Assembly (NCBI RefSeq): GCF_016909575.1 | Contig: NZ_JAFBGA010000012.1 | Coordinates: forward strand, 62,001-126,000 | Origin: Streptomyces sp. HB132 | GTDB taxonomy: Bacteria > Actinomycetota > Actinomycetes > Streptomycetales > Streptomycetaceae | Direction of reading: 5' to 3' | Length of the DNA stretch: 64,000 bases | Shown here: positions 16,085 through 24,896 of the stretch, one piece after another | Layout of the letters: the number at the start of each line of letters is the position of its first letter | Numbering within the stretch: position 1 is the stretch's first letter | Notes under the pieces: generated by a model | Database searches by the model: none | Told to the model about the DNA's origin: nothing | The model's input: the letters and a program-made list of their open reading frames with translations, nothing else | Made by a program: the position numbers and the translations under genes

Positions 16085-16161
16085 GCAAGCCCAACCGGGC
16101 ACGGGCTGTCGAACGAAATCCGGTGGGCCCGCACGTGCCCGCTGCGGCAGGATCGCTGCCC

Positions 16162-16926
16162 ATGCCCCTCGCACTCGTACTCCCGCCCCGCCTCACCGCC
16201 TCCGCCCTCACACTTCGCGACACCGCCCGGCTGCGGGGCCTGGACACCGTACGGCTGACCGGCCGCGAGGTGCCCGAGGGGCTGCGCGGCCGGGGCGCGC
16301 ATCTGCACGCCGGCCCCTCCTTCGCCGACGCCGTGGCCCCCGCACTGGGAATCGCGCCGCTCGAAGCGCCCGCCGACTGGCTGGCCCGACTGCCCGCCGC
16401 GTTCGTGCGGCGCGAGATCCGTGCCGTCCCCATCCGTGAGGCGTACGAGCTCCGTCGGCCGGCCTTCGTCAAGTCGCCGAACGACAAGAGCATTCCGGCA
16501 CTGGTCTACGCGGACGGTTCGCGGCTGCCGGGGCCGGACGCGGTCGATCCGGAGACGGTGGTGCTGGTGAGCGACGTCGTCGCGTTCGACTCGGAGTACC
16601 GGCTGTACCTGCTGGACGGGCGGATCCACACCGGGAGCCGGTACGCCGTGTCGGGACGGCTGTCCCTGGCTCCGCTGTCCGCTGCGGCGCGCGCGTTCGG
16701 CTCGGAACTGCTCGCCGCCGCCGGGCACACGCTGCCGTCCGCGATCGTCGTCGATGTCGGGGTCACCGACCACGGGCAGTGGGCGGCGATCGAGGCCAAT
16801 GCCGCCTGGGCCAGCGGCTGTTACGCCTCCGACCCGGACCGGGCGCTGGATGTGGTGCTCAGGGCCGCCGGTCCTGCCGCACAGCTGGCGGAACGGGACG
16901 GCGCGTTCGTCAGGGGGGCCGCGTGA
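16162..16926 (+). CDS. ATP-grasp domain protein (DUF4343-like)
   Basis: A 254-residue protein. A short N-terminal Rossmann-like part (MPLALVLPPRLTASALTLRDTARLRG) precedes an ATP-grasp core. FVKSPNDKSIPALVY (~102-116) carries the ATP-binding lysine, VAFDSEYRLYLLDGRI (~142-157) forms the next strands, and AIEANAAWASGCYASDP near 213-229 has the acidic and asparagine metal ligands. Such proteins ligate amino acids or peptides; the substrate is unknown. The start ATG at 16162 gives the usual MPLALVL N-terminus. The stop codon lies inside the first copy of a 14-bp repeat, so the last residues may vary between strains. Confidence 0.75.
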   Translation: MPLALVLPPRLTASALTLRDTARLRGLDTVRLTGREVPEGLRGRGAHLHAGPSFADAVAPALGIAPLEAPADWLARLPAAFVRREIRAVPIREAYELRRPAFVKSPNDKSIPALVYADGSRLPGPDAVDPETVVLVSDVVAFDSEYRLYLLDGRIHTGSRYAVSGRLSLAPLSAAARAFGSELLAAAGHTLPSAIVVDVGVTDHGQWAAIEANAAWASGCYASDPDRALDVVLRAAGPAAQLAERDGAFVRGAA

Positions 16927-16998
16927 GACCGCGTGGCCGCGTGAGACCGCGTGACCCGCCGAACCGCGTGAGCCCACCAGACCTGCGTGAGACCGCGT
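16921..16998. repeat. 14-bp repeat GCGTGAGACCGCGT, three copies, first spanning a stop codon
   Basis: Exact copies lie at 16921-16934, 16939-16952 (18-bp period) and 16985-16998, with partial copies between (CCGCGTGAG near 16965). The first copy holds the TGA stop of the ATP-grasp gene, so the stop is duplicated downstream. It looks like slipped-strand or tandem duplication, without a known regulatory role. Confidence 0.8.
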
Positions 16999-17073
16999 AA
17001 GGCCGTGCGCGCGGCGCCGGGCGGAGTCCGAACACCCTGCCGGTGCTGCCCGCCCGGAGGGAGGGCTCCCGCA

Positions 17074-18897
17074 CTATCGGCGCAGCTCTTCGGGGCAGGG
17101 CGTGCCCGGTTGCAGCTGGTACGGGGCCGCCAGGCGGTAGACGCCCGCGCGTGGTGCGAGGAGTTCGGTCCACTCGTCGCCGTCGCCGTCCTCCTCCACC
17201 TTGATCAGACAGCCGTGGGCGTTGGTGAAGTCCTTCAGGGCGTCCCCGTCCTCCGCCGTACGCTTCTTGGACTCCTCGGTCTCCTGCGGCCGTTCCACGC
17301 TCTTGCCCTCGCCGTCCACGACGGCGAGCCACCGGGAGTAGGGAATGCGGATCAGGACGCGCCCCGCCGACTGCACGTGGATCGTCAGCTCGTCGGCGCC
17401 GGCCCGCTCCACCGTCGCGGGCAGGTCGGCGAGCGGCACCGGGTCCACGACGCGGAACAGCTTCCAGTTCGCGTCGCTCCACACCTTCTTCAGATACGGC
17501 TGGCCCTTCTCGACGAGCGCCGCCTCCTGCTCGGCCCCGGAGTCCGGCTTCCCGGTCGGCAGCACCACGTAGTGCACGGCCCAGCGGTCCAGCCACTCCC
17601 GGTAGTTCACCGCGTCGAGCGTGTCGTCGTAGAAGAGCGGGTTGCGCTTCATGTCGGCCTGCCGGTTCCAGCCGCGGGCCAGATTCACGTACGGCGCGAG
17701 CGCCGAGGACTCGCGGTGGCTGCTGGCGGGGACGACCTCGACCCGGCCCCGGTCCGCACCGGCCTTCTGCAGCTGGTTGACCAGCGGGGCCAGTTCACGG
17801 GTCCAGGACGCGGTGGGTGCGGTACGGACGATGTCGTCGACGCCCTTGAAGCAGATCCAGAAGTTCAGCCCGGCGAAGACGAGGACCAGGGCGTACCAGC
17901 GCCGGGTGCGCGGCGCCGTGTACGGAAGCGCGGCGAGCAGGACCACGCCCGCGAACAGCATCGCCATGCGCGACACGTTCGAGCCGATCTGCGAGTCGAC
18001 CACATAGGTCAGCAGCGTCCCGGCGCCGTAGACCGCTGCGGCCGTCCGCACGGTGTGCCAGTCGCGGGGGACCAGGAAGAACACGAACACCGCGTACAGG
18101 AAGGGCAGTGACAGGGTGCCGAGTGCCATCGGCTGGGTGCCGGAGAACGGGAACCACCACGCGGAGAGGACCACCACCACGACGGGGGGCAGGCCGATCG
18201 CGTACGCCCCCGGGCGCCGTTTGTTCAGGAAGAGCGCCGCGGCGACCACGCCGAGGAACAGCCCGGCGACGGGACTGCCCGCGGTCGCGAGCCCGGCCAG
18301 GGGTGCGGCGATGACGGCCTTCGCCCAGCGCTTGTACCGCCAGCGGTGGGGCCAGCAGAAGACGGCGGCCACGGCACCCAGCGCGAACATCATGCCGAGA
18401 CCGAAGGTGACCCGCCCGGACAGGGCGTTGCACAGATACGCGAAGACCCCGGCGAGCGCGCACGCGACGGGGTTACGGACAGCGGGCACCCGCACCAGGA
18501 TCAGTGCGGTGAGCGCCGAGGAGACGGTGCCGACGATCATCATCGTCGTACGGACGCCGAGCACCGACATCAGGTAGGGCGACACCACGCTGTACGAGAC
18601 GGGGTGCATGCCCCCGTACCAGGCCAGGTTGTACGCGGTACCGGGGTGGCGGCCGACGAACTCGGCCCAGGCGTCCTGGGCGGCGATGTCGCCGCCGCTG
18701 TTCGCGAAGAAGAAGAACCAGAGGAGGTGCACGGCCGCGGCGACCACGGTCGTCAGCAGCACCGGGTGGCGTCGGAGGCGGTTGCGTATCGAGCCGTCGG
18801 CGCCGTCGCCGGCCCCGCCGGGCTGGGCCGGGATCCTGACGGAGAGGCTCGGGGCGGGCGGGCCGGTGTCCGCCCGTGTCGGCTCAGCGGTGGTCAC
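17074..18897 (-). CDS. polytopic membrane protein of unknown function (GT-C-like layout)
   Basis: A 607-residue protein. After ~35 proline-rich cytoplasmic residues it has about ten to twelve membrane helices up to ~380. A W/Y-rich region follows (RGWNRQADMKRNPLFYDDTLDAVNYREWLDRWAVHYVVLP; shown here only to mark it, ~440-480), then a soluble beta-rich C-terminal part. The long first external loop with acidic residues (AQDAWAEFVGRHPG) and the soluble tail recall GT-C glycosyltransferases, though such proteins are often labelled MFS. No donor motif is identified. I start at the GTG at 18897 because GGGGAGAG lies five bases upstream; the frame to 19020 has no site. Confidence 0.75.
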   Translation of the reverse strand: MTTAEPTRADTGPPAPSLSVRIPAQPGGAGDGADGSIRNRLRRHPVLLTTVVAAAVHLLWFFFFANSGGDIAAQDAWAEFVGRHPGTAYNLAWYGGMHPVSYSVVSPYLMSVLGVRTTMMIVGTVSSALTALILVRVPAVRNPVACALAGVFAYLCNALSGRVTFGLGMMFALGAVAAVFCWPHRWRYKRWAKAVIAAPLAGLATAGSPVAGLFLGVVAAALFLNKRRPGAYAIGLPPVVVVVLSAWWFPFSGTQPMALGTLSLPFLYAVFVFFLVPRDWHTVRTAAAVYGAGTLLTYVVDSQIGSNVSRMAMLFAGVVLLAALPYTAPRTRRWYALVLVFAGLNFWICFKGVDDIVRTAPTASWTRELAPLVNQLQKAGADRGRVEVVPASSHRESSALAPYVNLARGWNRQADMKRNPLFYDDTLDAVNYREWLDRWAVHYVVLPTGKPDSGAEQEAALVEKGQPYLKKVWSDANWKLFRVVDPVPLADLPATVERAGADELTIHVQSAGRVLIRIPYSRWLAVVDGEGKSVERPQETEESKKRTAEDGDALKDFTNAHGCLIKVEEDGDGDEWTELLAPRAGVYRLAAPYQLQPGTPCPEELRR

Positions 18898-19047
18898 TGC
18901 GACTCTCCCCGTCCTCGCCCGGGCCTGCCGAACCGTCCATGTACCGCACGGGCCCATCCGTACTCGGAGGGACGCGTCCCGGCGCGCCTCCGTTGCTTTC
19001 GGGACGCTAGCACGCGGCATTTTCCACGCGCTGCCCTATCGGCGGAC

Positions 19048-19081
19048 GGCCCCCTGCCCCGTGGGGACGGGGCAGGGGGCC
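19048..19081 (-). terminator. strong terminator downstream of the D,D-carboxypeptidase gene
   Basis: Arms of 15 bp, GGCCCCCTGCCCCGT and its exact complement, with a GGGG loop. It lies 12 bases past the stop of the carboxypeptidase gene and 150 bases before the next minus-strand gene. Confidence 0.85.
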
Positions 19082-19092
19082 GGACCGGTCGG

Positions 19093-21870
19093 TCAGGTGA
19101 CGCGCATGAGCTTGTCACCGAAGGACGGCTCGGCCAGTGCGCCGCTCAGCGTGACCGCGACCTCCACCTGGCTCGCGCCCTCTCCGACCGTCATCGTGCC
19201 GACCCTCGTGCCCGCCGGCGCCGTGTTCGGGATCGTCTTGCCGTCATCGGTCAGTTCGAGCTTGACCGTGAGGCCGGGCCAGCCGACCGCCTTCACGTCC
19301 TCGGCCACGACCACGTCGGTGGTGTGGCCGAATCCGTCGTCGACGACGCCGACGACCTGTCCCTTCTTCACGACGGTACGGCTCGCCAGCAGGTCCTGCG
19401 TGGCGATCATGGCCTCCTTGCTCACCGCGTTGACCGTGTCGATGATCGACGGCTTGTGCTGTCCCAGGATCGCGCCGACGATGAGCTGGTCGGTGTCTCC
19501 GACCTTCTTGTGCGCCGCGAAGAGCAGGTTGCCACCGGCCTTCGTGGTGGAGCCCGTCTTGATGCCGAGCGCGCCGTCGTACGGGACGAGAGTGTTGTAG
19601 TTCCGGTGGAACTTCCCCGACGGGTCCGTCCAGGACGGCAGCTTGGTGATGTCCATCAGCGCCGGGATCTCGACCAGCTTCTCGCCCAGCTTCACCTGGT
19701 CCTCGGCTGAGCTCACCGTGGTCGCGTTCAGCCCGGACGGGTCGGTGTAGGTGGTCTTCGTCATGCCGAGTTCCTTGGCGGTGTCGTTCATCTTCTTGAC
19801 GAACGCCTCCTCGGAACCCGCGTCCCAGCGGGCGAGCAGCCTGGCGATGTTGTTCGCCGAGGGGATCATGATGGCCGAGAGGGCTTCCTGCTGCGTGATC
19901 GTCTCGCCGGCCTTGACCGTGTTGAGGGTCGACTCCCCCACCGAGTCGAGCTTGCCCTCCTTCTCCGCCGTCGCGTCGATCTTGACGGCGGGCCCGTCCG
20001 CACCCTTCTTCAGCGGGTGGTCCTTGAGCACGACGTAGGCGGTCATCGCCTTGGCCACGCTGCCGATCGGCACCGCCTTCTGCTCACCGAAGGAGTCGAC
20101 CGTGCCGAGGCCCGTGGCCGCCATGTAGCCCTGGCCCTCGCCCGGCCACGGCAGGGAGGGCTTGCTTCCCTCGAAGTCGTACGTCTGCTTCGTCGTCAGT
20201 TCGAGAACCGGCTCGGGAAGCGGGCGCACTCCCTGTGCGATCGCAAAGGCGATCAGGAGGAGCAGGACCAGCGGCGTCCAGATCTTGACCCGCCGGACCG
20301 CGGTGCGGACCGGCGTCTCCTCGGGCGGCGGGGTGTTCGTGAGCTCGGCGAGCAGGTCGAGCGGCGGCCGGGGCGGCATGGGCTGCTGCCTGGTCCGCTC
20401 GGCCTCGGTGAGACCGGCTCCGGGGCTCGCCGGAGTGCGGGGTCCTGCCGCGATGTCCGGGGTGACCGTGGGACCGACCACGGCCGGGGGGCGTACGTCG
20501 TCCGAGCGCAACGGCACGAACTTGCTGGTCCGCTCGGCGGGGGCCTCGGGCGTTCCGGAGGGCTCGGCGGCCCAGGACGCGGGCTTGCGCGGAGCCCCGC
20601 TCCCCTTCGACGGGAGCTTCAGCGCGGTCGTGGGCTGGTCGAGCTGTTCGGCGCGCGGCGCCTTGAAGACGGCGGTCGGATGATCGATTCCCCGGCCGTC
20701 GCGCGCGGGCTCCGGCTCCTTCGCCGGAGCCGCTTCCTCGCGGGTCCTCGGGACGCGGGGACCGTCGGCGGAAGCGCTGACGGCCGGTACGCCGCCGATT
20801 TCCTCGGAGGCCTCGGTGGCACTCTCGGCCGGGCCCTCGGTGTCCGCTGGCTCGGTGTCGCTCGCTGCCGGGGCCGCGGTGCCGCCGGTGGCCCTCGCGT
20901 CGTCGCGGGTGTCCGCCGCCTCACCGTCGGTGGCAGCGCGAGCGGAGCCGGCACCGTCGTCCGACGACACGTCCCGCGCCTCGGCCGCACCGTCCTGAGC
21001 TGCGCTTTCCTCGTCGGAATCGGTCTCCACCCACGCCGCTACGGCTGCGCGCAGCCGGGCGTCGGTCGGCTGCGCTCCTTCGTCCGATGCGGAGCCGGAG
21101 GCGGGCTCGGCATCCGGCTCGGTGTCGGATTCGCCATCCGCGTCGGCTGCGTCGGCACGGGCATCGGAGCCGGCTCCTGACGCGGTCGGCGCGGCCACGG
21201 GGGCTGCCTCGGGAGCATCCTCGCGCTCGGCGCCGGAAGCGGACCGGCCGCCGGAAGCGGGCATGTCCTCCTCGGCTTCGGCGGCACCGGCCTCGGAGCC
21301 GGGCTCCACGTCGGCGTCGGACCGGCTGGATTCGGCCCCGGCCGCAACCGCGGCACACGAACCGGGACCAGCCGCGGTATCGGCTTCGGCGTCCGCCTCG
21401 GCGTCCGTTTCCGCGCCGGCTTCCACATCGTCCTCGACTTCCGCTTCGGCGCCCGTGTCGGCCTCGGACCCGGACTTGGCGCCCGAATCCGCCTTCACGC
21501 CGCCCGAATCCGCCCCGGCACCGCCCGAGAACGGCTCAGCAGGGCCCGCAGACGCCCCGGGCGCCGCCGTGGCCTCCCCGGCCGGTCCTCCGGCCTCCGA
21601 GGCGCCCTCAGACCCCTCAGGGCCTCCCTCGGCACCCTCCGCGCCTTCCGCGCGCCCCTCGGGCGCCGACGCGCCCTCGGAAGCGTCAGGGACGCTCGGC
21701 ATGCGGAAGACCGCCGTTTCGCTGTCGGTCGCGGCGCCGGGGGTCCCGCCCTCCGCATCCGCACCCGCCTCGGCGCCCGGTCCTCGGAACACGGCGAGAC
21801 GCGGATCGCGTTCCTCGGCCGTCCCCGACGACTTCCGCTGCTCCGACATGTCGGGGGACTCGCCCGCCAC
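19093..21870 (-). CDS. D-alanyl-D-alanine carboxypeptidase (peptidase S11) with giant N-terminal cytoplasmic arm
   Basis: A 925-residue protein. Residues 1-~525 are disordered, dominated by E, A, S, D and G, and carry a recurring motif: LAVFRGP, TAVFRMP, TAVFKAP, TTALKLP. One transmembrane helix (~528-548, TPLVLLLLIAFAIAQGV) anchors an extracytoplasmic S11 domain. The three active-site motifs are S-V-A-K (~600), S-A-N (~671) and K-T-G (~770), followed by a beta-rich tail. The enzyme trims the fifth residue of peptidoglycan pentapeptides. I start at the GTG at 21870 because AAGGAGG is five bases upstream; the ATG at 21849 lacks a site. The intracellular arm is far longer than in ordinary DacA proteins. 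Confidence 0.88.
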   Translation of the reverse strand: MAGESPDMSEQRKSSGTAEERDPRLAVFRGPGAEAGADAEGGTPGAATDSETAVFRMPSVPDASEGASAPEGRAEGAEGAEGGPEGSEGASEAGGPAGEATAAPGASAGPAEPFSGGAGADSGGVKADSGAKSGSEADTGAEAEVEDDVEAGAETDAEADAEADTAAGPGSCAAVAAGAESSRSDADVEPGSEAGAAEAEEDMPASGGRSASGAEREDAPEAAPVAAPTASGAGSDARADAADADGESDTEPDAEPASGSASDEGAQPTDARLRAAVAAWVETDSDEESAAQDGAAEARDVSSDDGAGSARAATDGEAADTRDDARATGGTAAPAASDTEPADTEGPAESATEASEEIGGVPAVSASADGPRVPRTREEAAPAKEPEPARDGRGIDHPTAVFKAPRAEQLDQPTTALKLPSKGSGAPRKPASWAAEPSGTPEAPAERTSKFVPLRSDDVRPPAVVGPTVTPDIAAGPRTPASPGAGLTEAERTRQQPMPPRPPLDLLAELTNTPPPEETPVRTAVRRVKIWTPLVLLLLIAFAIAQGVRPLPEPVLELTTKQTYDFEGSKPSLPWPGEGQGYMAATGLGTVDSFGEQKAVPIGSVAKAMTAYVVLKDHPLKKGADGPAVKIDATAEKEGKLDSVGESTLNTVKAGETITQQEALSAIMIPSANNIARLLARWDAGSEEAFVKKMNDTAKELGMTKTTYTDPSGLNATTVSSAEDQVKLGEKLVEIPALMDITKLPSWTDPSGKFHRNYNTLVPYDGALGIKTGSTTKAGGNLLFAAHKKVGDTDQLIVGAILGQHKPSIIDTVNAVSKEAMIATQDLLASRTVVKKGQVVGVVDDGFGHTTDVVVAEDVKAVGWPGLTVKLELTDDGKTIPNTAPAGTRVGTMTVGEGASQVEVAVTLSGALAEPSFGDKLMRVT

Positions 21871-22064
21871 CGATACCTCCTTGATGAGCCGCGGGGTCAC
21901 GCCCGCACTGTCCGAACCATTCACCAGTGTCCTGTGTGAACCCTTGAGCGAACCGCTAGACGAGAACGACATAGCTAACGGTTCCCTCACAAAGCACCCA
22001 GGCACCCTCGACAGACCATTGTGAGAGGGGTCACCCTGTCACTCATCCACGCGGGGAGGCATGG

Positions 22065-22778
22065 ATGGGCAGGAGCCGCAGAACAATTCCGGAGGAGCTT
22101 CTGCTGCTCGCTCTGGACCCGACCACGGGTACCACAGCGCAGCCGCAGTCGCTCGACCTCGGCCTGGCCGGGGCACAGCTAGTGGAGCTGGCTCTGGCAG
22201 GACGGATAGCCCCTGACGGGGATCGTATCGCCGTGGTGATGCCACGGCCGACAGGAGATCCGACTCTGGACTCCGCACTGGAACTGCTGCGCCGTCGCGG
22301 CAGTCCGGTTCGGGCCGTCCACTGGATCGGCGGACCCCGGCTGGGACTTCGCCAGATCTACCTCGCTCATCTGGAGCGGTGCGGCATGGTTCACGCCGTG
22401 GCGGGCCAGATGTGCGGAGTGCTGCCGACGACTCGCTACCAGGCGACGGACACGGCGATCAGCCGGGACATCAGAGCCCGGCTGGACAGTGCGATCCGCA
22501 CCGGCGTACCGCCGGACCCGCGGACCGCGGCGCTCGCCGCACTGGCCCACGCGGTCGGACTCGGCAAGCACCTGTACCCCGGGAACGAGGGGCGCTCGTC
22601 GCGCTCCCGGCTCCGGGACCTGATCAGGCACGACCCGATGGGCGGCCTCGTGGCACACGCCGTGATGGACGTCCAGAACGGTGTGGCCGTCCAGCCACGC
22701 CGTAACCAGCAGACGGCGAGCGTGCCGTTGCAGCCGCAAGCACACCGCGGCAGCATGGCGCACACCTCCGTCCACTGA
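22065..22778 (+). CDS. GPP34 (GOLPH3/VPS74) family protein
   Basis: A 237-residue soluble protein. The N-terminal TIPEELLLLALDPTTG is the hallmark of the GPP34 fold, followed by LAGAQLVELALAGRI. In eukaryotes the family binds phosphatidylinositol-4-phosphate and sorts Golgi glycosyltransferases. In actinomycetes its role is unknown, possibly membrane-associated. ATG at 22065 follows GGGGAGG by five bases. It is divergent from the carboxypeptidase gene and ends in a strong hairpin. The C-terminal ~30 residues (QPRRNQQTASVPLQ...) look unstructured. Confidence 0.85.
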   Translation: MGRSRRTIPEELLLLALDPTTGTTAQPQSLDLGLAGAQLVELALAGRIAPDGDRIAVVMPRPTGDPTLDSALELLRRRGSPVRAVHWIGGPRLGLRQIYLAHLERCGMVHAVAGQMCGVLPTTRYQATDTAISRDIRARLDSAIRTGVPPDPRTAALAALAHAVGLGKHLYPGNEGRSSRSRLRDLIRHDPMGGLVAHAVMDVQNGVAVQPRRNQQTASVPLQPQAHRGSMAHTSVH

Positions 22779-22861
22779 CAGCACGACCGCGCGGACACTT
22801 GCGCGGGCACCGCACACCGCCGCACCGACGTCCCCGTGACCCGGTTCGGGAGCCGCACCAG

Positions 22862-22896
22862 GCGCGGGGCAGCCGGATCCACCGGCTGCCCCGCGC
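22862..22896 (+). terminator. terminator after the GPP34 gene
   Basis: A perfect 15-bp stem GCGCGGGGCAGCCGG with its complement and loop ATCCA, followed by TCTT. It begins 84 bases after the stop codon. Confidence 0.85.
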
Positions 22897-23015
22897 TCTT
22901 GCGTGCCGTCGCTGCGTGTGGCCATTTCCCAGCGCGGCCGGGGGCTCGGGTGGCAATCTGCTGAGCAGCAGACACACACAGCTACAACAGCTGCATAGCC
23001 GGAGGTGCCGTTCCC

Positions 23016-23873
23016 GTGCCGACCAACGTCAATCCCACTGTCAGGCGACGCCGGCTGGGCCAGGAATTGCGCCGCCTCCGCGAGATCAAGGGCATGACGG
23101 CCGAGGAGGTGGCGGAGCGGCTGCTGGTCTCGCAGTCGAAGATCAGCCGCCTGGAGAACGGCCGCCGTTCCATCAGCCAGCGCGACGTACGCGATCTCTG
23201 CGGGGTGTACGAGGTCGAGGACCACCGCGTCGTCGACTCGCTGATGCAGATGGCGAAGGACTCCCGCCAGCAGGGCTGGTGGCACGCCTTCGGCGACATC
23301 CCGTACAGCGTGTACATCGGGCTGGAAACCGATGCCGAGTCCCTCCGGGTGTACGAACCCCAGGTCGTCCCCGGGCTGCTGCAGACCCGGGGCTACGCGG
23401 AGGCCCTGATCACCGGCGCGCTGCCCGAGGCGCCGCCGTCCGACATCGAGAAGCGGGTCAACGTAAGGGCCCGCCGGCAGGACCGCGTCAACGCCGCGGA
23501 ACACCCCCTGCGCCTGTGGGCGGTCATCGACGAGTCCGCCCTCCACCGGCTGGTGGGCGGCAAGCAGGTCATGATCGAGCAGCTCGAGCACCTCGTCGAG
23601 CAGTCCCAACTGCCCCATGTGACGGTGCAGGTGCTGCCCTTCGACATGGGGGCGCACCCGGGCATCAACGGGCAGTACGCCATTCTGGAGTTCCCCGACG
23701 CGGCGGACTCCAGCGTCGTGTACATCGAAGGGGTGACCAGCGACCTCTACCTCGAGAAGGCGAACGACGTGCAGCGCTACAGCGTCATGTACGAGCACCT
23801 GCGGGCACAGGCGCTGAACGTGGACCAGACCCGCCAGTTCATCGAGGACATCGCCAAGGGCTACACGCGCTGA
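23016..23873 (+). CDS. XRE helix-turn-helix regulator with DUF5753 (Scr1/WhiJ type)
   Basis: A 285-residue regulator. The N-terminal XRE helix-turn-helix is at ~12-65 (MTAEEVAERLLVSQSKISRLENGRRSISQRDV). The DUF5753 domain spans ~95-275 (YEPQVVPGLLQTRGYAEAL; LEQSQLPHVTVQVLPF-like segment; YEHLRAQAL). Scr1/WhiJ-type proteins are expanded in Streptomyces and act with small DUF397 proteins to control differentiation or antibiotic genes. Here the DUF397 gene starts 248 bases downstream. GTG at 23016 follows GGAGG with suitable spacing and gives the usual MPTNVNPTVRRRRLG start. The target is not evident; autoregulation is plausible. Confidence 0.9.
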   Translation: MPTNVNPTVRRRRLGQELRRLREIKGMTAEEVAERLLVSQSKISRLENGRRSISQRDVRDLCGVYEVEDHRVVDSLMQMAKDSRQQGWWHAFGDIPYSVYIGLETDAESLRVYEPQVVPGLLQTRGYAEALITGALPEAPPSDIEKRVNVRARRQDRVNAAEHPLRLWAVIDESALHRLVGGKQVMIEQLEHLVEQSQLPHVTVQVLPFDMGAHPGINGQYAILEFPDAADSSVVYIEGVTSDLYLEKANDVQRYSVMYEHLRAQALNVDQTRQFIEDIAKGYTR

Positions 23874-24043
23874 GCGCCCTCGGGGGCCCGCCGGAACAGG
23901 ACGGTCCGACAACGCCTGATACGCGGCTGATGCTCTGCTGTAAGTGAGGTGGGGGCGGGAAGATACACCGCCACCACCTCACAGCGGAAGACCCGCATGG
24001 AATATGCCATCCGGTCGAGTGAACGGCTCCACCACCAAGCGAT

Positions 24044-24071
24044 GTTGGCGAGTAGCGTCGATCACGCCAAC
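24044..24071. promoter_or_regulatory. inverted repeat upstream of the DUF397 gene
   Basis: GTTGGCG (24044-24050) and CGCCAAC (24065-24071) form a perfect 7-bp inverted repeat 50 bases before the DUF397 start, and another GTTGG follows at 24081. This is a candidate binding site of the adjacent XRE/DUF5753 regulator. The rest of the 247-bp gap holds no convincing gene. Confidence 0.45.
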
Positions 24072-24120
24072 AGGAACGAAGTTGGTGCCTCTCACATCAA
24101 CTCTCTGAACCGGAGTGAAC

Positions 24121-24327
24121 ATGGCTATTCTTCAGGGTGCTACGGAAAACTGGACGAAGTCGTCGTACTCCGGCGGCAACGGGGCCTGCGTCGAAGTGAA
24201 GTCGCCCGTCACGCAGGCCATCGCCGTGCGTGACTCGAAGGCCCCCGAGGGTCCCTCGCTCTCCTTCGTGTCCGGAGCGTGGAACACCTTCGTGCGTGAC
24301 GTCGCATCGGGTTCGATCAACGCCTGA
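24121..24327 (+). CDS. DUF397 small protein (partner of Scr1/WhiJ-type regulator)
   Basis: A 68-residue protein with the DUF397 signature: WTKSSYSGGNGACVEVK at ~11-27, then IAVRDSKAPEGPSLSF and WNTFVRDV near the C-terminus. DUF397 proteins are encoded next to XRE/DUF5753 regulators and are thought to modulate or antagonise them; some pairs behave like toxin-antitoxin modules. ATG at 24121 has GGAG five bases upstream; a GTG two codons earlier overlaps that site. It is separated from its regulator by a 247-bp gap with an inverted repeat, so it likely has its own regulated promoter. Confidence 0.9.
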   Translation: MAILQGATENWTKSSYSGGNGACVEVKSPVTQAIAVRDSKAPEGPSLSFVSGAWNTFVRDVASGSINA

Positions 24328-24896
24328 CCGGCGACCGGTCACATCGGCCCTCGCGCGCCGCATGAGTCCGGTTCACCGCGCACGATCGTTCAGGAGCCCT
24401 CTCGACCGGCCCGCCGTCCTGGCCGAGGGGGCTTGACCCCGCCTCCGGACACAGACGTGACCGATCGGCGTGGCACGCCCGTCACGACCTCAGCAGTCGA
24501 CACCGGCAGCGCGCTCGGCGCCATCGGTGTGTGAGCGTCACGTCGTGCAGCTTTCCCCCTTCTCCGGCCGCACGGGACCCGCATCCCGTGCGGTCGTTCT
24601 GCGTTCTCGGGCGTTCTCGGGCGCTCCTGCCTTGCGTCGATCCCTGCACAGCCTGACGAAGTGCCCGCTCATCGTGTGGCCGTGGTCGCGTTCACGACAA
24701 CGCCCCGCAAGGTCAAGACCCCGTAAAATCGTTCGCCTTGCTGATCCTCGTTCACATCCCTGATCGGTAAAACCTTGACCGTGGACCCGGACTAGCGGTT
24801 CAATCCCCCAAGTCCCTTTCCCGCACGGGGCCCCGCTGAACGGCCGTACCGACGAAGTGCGTTCCCGTTCACAAGGCGGACCCCTGGAGGGGGCAC
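24328..24896. other. 569-bp intergenic stretch before the symporter gene
   Basis: There is no supported gene. It holds a terminator hairpin at 24568-24593. An AT-richer patch near 24718-24780 has GGTCAAG (about 24712) and CTTGACC (24774-24780) as a widely spaced inverted repeat. TTGACC-N18-TTCAAT (24775-24804) could be the symporter promoter; this is a weak reading. Confidence 0.4.
24568..24593 (+). terminator. hairpin in the DUF397-symporter gap
   Basis: CCGCACGGGA and TCCCGTGCGG form a perfect 10-bp stem with a 6-base loop, followed by TCGTTCT. It is probably the end of the DUF397 transcript, although it lies 240 bases past the stop codon. Confidence 0.65.

Noticed and set aside
20017..21180. 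Arginine/glycine-rich plus-strand frame of 387 codons
   Set aside because: A shadow of the low-complexity arm of the carboxypeptidase gene; no ribosome site or domain.
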